A DNA stretch of 10,087 nucleotides from JAJRAG01 sp050010535 (GTDB taxonomy: Archaea > Thermoplasmatota > Thermoplasmata > Methanomassiliicoccales > JACIVX01). A program made the position numbers and the translations under genes. The stretch lies in the NCBI GenBank assembly GCA_050010535.1, contig JBEKKT010000037.1, positions 1 to 10,087 of the forward strand, in the 5' to 3' direction. Under the pieces are notes generated by a model. It was not told the DNA's origin. It did not search any database and saw only the letters and a list, made by a program, of their open reading frames with translations. How positions within the stretch are numbered: the first letter of the stretch is position 1; every line of letters starts with the position of its first letter. Below, one piece after another: positions 6,569 through 10,087 of the stretch.

Positions 6569-7672
6569 TCACGGCCAAGGGAACGGGAGAAGCAATCTCA
6601 CCAGATCTACGTCTATGCCCAGACCCGGGCCTCGCCGCGGCGAGAGCGTGCCCTCCGAACACACCACGGCCCTAGTCGGATCGCCCAGCAAGGAGAAATA
6701 CGAGTCCAAATCCGCATAGTCGACAATCTTCTGCGAAAGAGCGAAATGCAGCCCCCCGGCTATTGCGGCTTGGCATTCGGCCATACACCCGACCATGATC
6801 TTCACCCCTCTGTCCTGACATATCTTTGCAATCTCCATGGCCGGATAGATCCCACCGCATTTCATCAGCTTCAGATTCAGCAAGTCCGCATACCCCCCGT
6901 CCGCGAGTCTCCGAGCTTCTTCCGGCGTCTTTACCGCTTCATCTGCCATGATCGGGATGGATGACACGGCGGTCAACTCCCTGAGCCCATCCCAGTCCTC
7001 AGCGCGGACAGGCTGCTCGATGAACTCGACGGAAAGGGGTTCGAGCTCTTTCACGATTCGCTTCGCCGTTTCGAGGGAGTACCCTTGATTGCAGTCGACC
7101 CTCAGCCTAACCCCCTCGCCAACAGACTCCCTGACCCCTCTCACCCTGCACAGATCCTCCTCATGATCCAAACCTATCTTCAGCTTCAGTATATTGAATC
7201 CTGACTCGACGCTGCTTCTAGCCTTCTCTATCGTCGATTGGAAATCCGCTATCCCAATAGTCATGGACGTCTCGATGCTCTCCTTCTGCCGCCCCAAGAG
7301 CCCGCATAAAGGAACATCGTAAATCTTCCCGATAAGATCGTGAATCGCCAGGTCCACGCCTGCCATCGCCGAGGGATTAGCATGCGATGGTCCCTTCATC
7401 GACCCATGGACCACGGGAATGTCGCACGGGTCGGTCCCTATGAGGCGCGCCCTCGCGTCAAGAAGGAAGCGCTCGATCGTCTCGGGAGTCTCGCTAGTGA
7501 CGGTGTTCGGTGCGACGGCCCCCCACCCTTCCAGGTTTCCGCTTCGGATCCGCACGAGCAGGTTCGTTGTCTCCTTCGACACTCCCGTCGCGATAACGAA
7601 TTGCTCCTTGCGATGCAGTCTGCATCGGAACCAGTCTATTGCCTCGATCCTTCGGTCCGAATATTCACTCAT
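6569..7672 (-). CDS. Dipeptide epimerase (enolase superfamily, muconate-lactonizing subgroup)
   Basis: A 367-residue enolase-superfamily enzyme with the usual capping domain (1 to about 125) and beta-barrel. The catalytic lysines are in LKLKIG (K163 and K165), the metal ligands are D193 (RVDCNQ), E219 (FIEQP) and D244 (MADEA), and the opposite-face lysine is K268 (NLKLMKCGG). DLD at 321-323 matches the DxD motif that, in L-Ala-D/L-Glu epimerases such as Bacillus YkfB, binds the amino group of the dipeptide; this separates it from muconate cycloisomerase and o-succinylbenzoate synthase. It therefore probably inverts the second residue of a dipeptide in the cytoplasm; the exact dipeptide is unknown. 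The start overlaps the end of the DUF89 gene by 8 bases, so the two are probably translated from one message. There is no peptidoglycan gene in view, so the substrate is an open question. Confidence 0.86.
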   Translation of the reverse strand: MSEYSDRRIEAIDWFRCRLHRKEQFVIATGVSKETTNLLVRIRSGNLEGWGAVAPNTVTSETPETIERFLLDARARLIGTDPCDIPVVHGSMKGPSHANPSAMAGVDLAIHDLIGKIYDVPLCGLLGRQKESIETSMTIGIADFQSTIEKARSSVESGFNILKLKIGLDHEEDLCRVRGVRESVGEGVRLRVDCNQGYSLETAKRIVKELEPLSVEFIEQPVRAEDWDGLRELTAVSSIPIMADEAVKTPEEARRLADGGYADLLNLKLMKCGGIYPAMEIAKICQDRGVKIMVGCMAECQAAIAGGLHFALSQKIVDYADLDSYFSLLGDPTRAVVCSEGTLSPRRGPGLGIDVDLVRLLLPFPWP

Positions 7673-8531
7673 AGACTTTCACGACGTTGTCTTCCTTCTT
7701 CGCGCCGATGGCCTTCGCGACCGGTAGGCATTTCGCTCTGAGCAGATGAACGATCGGGCGATTGCCTGTGTCGGAAAGCGATTCGAAGTTCGCCATTCCT
7801 TTCGAAACGATGAGATCGGCGTCATTGAACTCACTCCTCAGGCATTTTCCGACGCGCTTCAAATCGATGCCCACGGCGAAGGATCCCGTCGTGAGGATCT
7901 CATCGAACAACTTGTCGATGCCGGTCGATCGCACGTCCTCCTCTGTCGCGTCGGTGAGTATGGGCTCGCCCTTGACCACCCCCACGACCCTGACTCCGAA
8001 CCACCTCAGTTCCGCGACGAGTAACCTGTCGAAGACGATCTCGCCGCAGTTGTCGATGAGGAAGACGATGCTCTCCGCCTTCTCGAGTATCTCCCTCATC
8101 CGAGGCACGTCATTGATCGCCAGCCCCTGGCTGACGAGCGAGTCGAACTTGTCTGCGAGCTTCTCCGGATCCTCCAGCGCTGCCCCGATGCCGAAGTCGA
8201 GGACGTTGCCCGCTATGGCCACTAACGAAGCGGCCTCGAGTGGGTCCTTCGCGCACTTAACGATCTCCTTTGCCTTCCAGAATATCCACTCGGCGACCTC
8301 ATTGCTCCGCTTCTTCAGATCGGCGTACGGGTCCCTGCACTCAAGCAAGTCGTACGCCCTACGGTGCACTGCGGTCGCGGTCAGAGCAGAGTTCACTCCG
8401 GGACGGTACTTCTCCGATAGCACCTTGATGCACTCCCTCATCACTTTGGACTTCTTCTCTGGAGCGCACAGGTTCGTCTCGAAAAGCACCCTGCCCAGAA
8501 GGCACGGGATGCAGTCGGCTTCCATATGCAT
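7665..8531 (-). CDS. DUF89 (ARMT1-like) metal-dependent phosphatase
   Basis: A 288-residue DUF89 protein. It shows the N-terminal CIPC pair (residues 7-10), GNVLDFGIG (108-116), the metal-binding DNCGE motif (160-164), KGMANFESL (244-252) and LLRAKCLPVA near the end, as in the Pyrococcus member of known structure. Family members are Mn/Ni/Co-dependent phosphatases that remove damaged or surplus sugar phosphates and related metabolites; the substrate here is unknown. The frame is open to an ATG at 8573, but ATG 8531 fits the family N-terminus and lies 27-28 bases from a TATA-like box; ATG 8525, two codons on, is also possible. The 8-base overlap with the dipeptide epimerase implies a shared operon, an unexpected pairing that suggests either a common pathway or simple co-expression. 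It is divergent from cdc48. Confidence 0.88.
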   Translation of the reverse strand: MHMEADCIPCLLGRVLFETNLCAPEKKSKVMRECIKVLSEKYRPGVNSALTATAVHRRAYDLLECRDPYADLKKRSNEVAEWIFWKAKEIVKCAKDPLEAASLVAIAGNVLDFGIGAALEDPEKLADKFDSLVSQGLAINDVPRMREILEKAESIVFLIDNCGEIVFDRLLVAELRWFGVRVVGVVKGEPILTDATEEDVRSTGIDKLFDEILTTGSFAVGIDLKRVGKCLRSEFNDADLIVSKGMANFESLSDTGNRPIVHLLRAKCLPVAKAIGAKKEDNVVKVYE

Positions 8532-8554
8532 ATGGCGCTCAAACGACTCACAAG

Positions 8555-8562
8555 AGATTAAC
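8555..8562 (-). promoter_or_regulatory. TATA-like box of the DUF89-epimerase operon
   Basis: The minus strand reads GTTAATCT, centred 27-28 bases upstream of ATG 8531, with no ribosome binding site before that ATG. This fits a leaderless transcript and is the main reason for choosing 8531 over the upstream ATG at 8573, which would lie upstream of the promoter box itself. Confidence 0.5.
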
Positions 8563-8635
8563 CCTTTGTCCAACCTGCCCTATGAAGGAAGCGAATTTCA
8601 ATTGCCGACGTCACATGAGGCCAGCAATTCAAAAG

Positions 8636-8642
8636 ATTTAAG
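8636..8642 (+). promoter_or_regulatory. cdc48: TATA box (with A-rich BRE) of cdc48
   Basis: ATTTAAG follows the A-rich stretch CAAAAG, an archaeal BRE plus TATA arrangement. A transcript start near 8665 is expected, about 10 bases before the start codon. Unlike several other genes here, cdc48 would therefore have a short leader. Confidence 0.55.
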
Positions 8643-8665
8643 TGAGAACTCGTCGTTTTGCAAAC

Positions 8666-8674
8666 GGGGAGAGG
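8666..8674 (+). promoter_or_regulatory. cdc48: Purine-rich ribosome binding site of cdc48
   Basis: GGGGAGAGG directly abuts the start codon at 8675. It would fill nearly the whole predicted leader of about 10 bases. The spacing is unusually short for a Shine-Dalgarno site. Confidence 0.45.
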
Positions 8675-10087
8675 ATGGTGGACTCGGTAACCCTTCGTGT
8701 TGCACGCGCACATCACCAGTCCGAGGTCGGGCTGGGCCGCGCTAGAATCGATTCCAAGACGAGAAAGGACTTGAGCGTCGAGGTCGGAGACGTCATCGAG
8801 ATCGTGGGTAAGAGGAACACGGCCGCGAAGGTCTTCAGGAGCGCCCAGGAGGACGAAGGGAAGGGCATCGTCCGAATGGACGGAATGATTAGATCGAATG
8901 CTGGTGTTTCAATCGGAGAGAAGGTCACGGTCACGAAGGCGGACTCCCAGCCGGCGTCGAAGGTGCTTGTCGCTCCGAAGATCCCACAGGGCAAGAGGGT
9001 GAGGTTCGGCCAGGGGGTCGAGGAGCTCTTCAGGAAGGGGCTCATCAACAGGCCTCTCGTGAAGGGCGACGAGATAATCATCCCGAACATCGCACTCATG
9101 GGAGGGTTCCTGCCGTTTGTCGTCGTAAGTACCGTGCCGAACGGCATCGTCGTTGTCGGAGATCACTCGGAGCTGAGCGTCAAGACCGAGCCGATGGAGA
9201 CGGCGGAGTTGGTCGCACCCTCTGTCACTTACGATGACGTCGGAGGACTGGAGGAGGAGCTCCAGAGGGTCAGGGAAATGATCGAGCTCCCGCTCAAGCA
9301 CCCGGAGCTCTTCGACCGGCTTGGGATCGACCCGCCGAGGGGCGTGCTCCTATACGGGCCTTCAGGCACAGGAAAGACCTTGATCGCCAAAGCCGTGGCG
9401 AACGAGGCAGGCGCAAACTTCTACGCGATCCAGGGTCCGGAAATCATGTCGAAGTACTACGGCCAGAGCGAGCAGAAGCTAAGGGAGAAGTTCGAGGAGG
9501 CCGAGAAGAACTCCCCCTCGATCCTCTTCATCGACGAGCTGGACTCTATCGCGCCGAAGAGGGAGGATGTGCAGGGAGAGGTCGAACGGAGGGTCGTTGC
9601 TCAACTCCTGACACTCATGGACGGACTGGGGGGAAGGGGACAGGTCATCGTCATTGCGGCAACCAACCGAGAGGATTCGATCGACCCCGCTTTGAGGAGG
9701 CCGGGAAGGTTCGACAGGGAGATTGAGATAGGCGTGCCGACTCGCGACGGTAGGAAAGAGATACTCCAGATCCACACAAGAGGCATGCCGCTGGCTGAGG
9801 ACGTGGACTTAGATAAGTACGCGAACATAACGCACGGCTTCGTCGGCGCGGACCTGGCAGCTTTGGCGAGAGAGGCCGCGATGAAATGCCTGGGGCGACT
9901 CGTCCCGGAACTCGAGCTGGACAAACCTGTTCCCTCCGAGATCCTGGAAAGGGTGAGGGTCACCGCCAACGACTTCGATGAGGCCCTGAAGGAGGTCGAG
10001 CCGAGCGCGATGAGGGAGGTTCTGGTCGAGATACCGAGGGTCACTTGGGAGGAAGTCGGTGGTCTGGACGATGTTAAAATGCAGATG
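8675..10087 (+). CDS. cdc48: Cdc48/VAT-type AAA ATPase, partial (N domain, D1 and first residues of D2)
   Basis: An open frame of 471 codons from ATG 8675 to the window edge; family members are roughly 730-760 residues, so about the last third is missing. Residues 1 to about 180 form the N domain (double-psi barrel with LRVARA and GKGIVRMDG, then the second subdomain). D1 follows, with TYDDVGGLEEELQRVREMIE, Walker A GPSGTGKT (228-235, K234), Walker B ILFIDELD (D287, E288), sensor 1 N331 in AATNR, and arginine fingers R342 and R345 in RRPGRFDRE. The D2 domain begins with VTWEEVGGLDDV. The hexameric enzyme unfolds and extracts substrate proteins, feeding the archaeal proteasome. The second Walker A residue after Gly is Ser at 230, where nearly all relatives have Pro. 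YGQSEQKLRE resembles Thermoplasma VAT. It is divergent from the DUF89 operon. Confidence 0.96.
   Translation, partial: MVDSVTLRVARAHHQSEVGLGRARIDSKTRKDLSVEVGDVIEIVGKRNTAAKVFRSAQEDEGKGIVRMDGMIRSNAGVSIGEKVTVTKADSQPASKVLVAPKIPQGKRVRFGQGVEELFRKGLINRPLVKGDEIIIPNIALMGGFLPFVVVSTVPNGIVVVGDHSELSVKTEPMETAELVAPSVTYDDVGGLEEELQRVREMIELPLKHPELFDRLGIDPPRGVLLYGPSGTGKTLIAKAVANEAGANFYAIQGPEIMSKYYGQSEQKLREKFEEAEKNSPSILFIDELDSIAPKREDVQGEVERRVVAQLLTLMDGLGGRGQVIVIAATNREDSIDPALRRPGRFDREIEIGVPTRDGRKEILQIHTRGMPLAEDVDLDKYANITHGFVGADLAALAREAAMKCLGRLVPELELDKPVPSEILERVRVTANDFDEALKEVEPSAMREVLVEIPRVTWEEVGGLDDVKMQM

Noticed and set aside
8600..8629. AATTGC ... GCAATT inverted repeat upstream of cdc48
   Set aside because: Six-base arms separated by 18 bases in an A/T-richer stretch are expected by chance.
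7762..8745. 327-codon plus-strand open frame opposite the DUF89 gene and into cdc48
   Set aside because: It is Ser-rich, lacks motifs, is antisense to a conserved DUF89 protein and overlaps the promoter and start of cdc48 in a different frame.

Overview
The window looks archaeal, most likely from the Thermoplasmata side of the Euryarchaeota. At the right edge is a Cdc48/VAT-type double AAA ATPase whose D1 segment (for example SKYYGQSEQKLRE) resembles Thermoplasma VAT as I remember it. Several genes have an A/T-rich TATA-like box centred 26-28 bases upstream of the start codon, the archaeal leaderless arrangement. The genus cannot be named from the sequence alone. Gene packing is very tight: no gap exceeds 150 bases, and there are no RNA genes, CRISPR arrays, insertion sequences or mobile-element remnants that I can see.

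Region 1 (1-3852) is a surface-sugar module. On the minus strand a D-glycero-D-manno-heptose 7-phosphate kinase (HddA-like) overlaps by 4 bases a gene that reads, in one open frame, a GmhA-type sedoheptulose 7-phosphate isomerase followed directly by a GmhB-type HAD phosphatase; the window edge cuts this gene. Together they cover the first three steps of GDP-heptose synthesis. Divergent from the kinase is a GT2 glycosyltransferase, and convergent with that a GT4 glycosyltransferase; the stop codons of these two overlap in the tetranucleotide CTAG.

Region 2 (3853-5302) holds a small protein with two ACT domains, convergent with a ten-helix EamA/DMT transporter. Again the stop codons overlap (CTAA).

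Region 3 (5303-8531) is a minus-strand run: a DUF89 (ARMT1-like) metal-dependent phosphatase overlapping an enolase-superfamily dipeptide epimerase by 8 bases, then, after 86 bases, a sugar-1-phosphate nucleotidyltransferase with a left-handed beta-helix tail. The last could supply the nucleotide-activation step missing from region 1, but it resembles mannose-1-phosphate guanylyltransferases at least as much.

Region 4 (8675-10087) is the Cdc48/VAT gene, divergent from the DUF89 gene and cut by the window edge at the start of its D2 domain.

The most noteworthy items are the isomerase-phosphatase fusion in an apparent archaeal heptose pathway, the DUF89-dipeptide epimerase pair in an organism presumed to lack peptidoglycan, the two convergent pairs with overlapping stops, and the consistent leaderless promoter spacing. 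I found no clearly new type of system.
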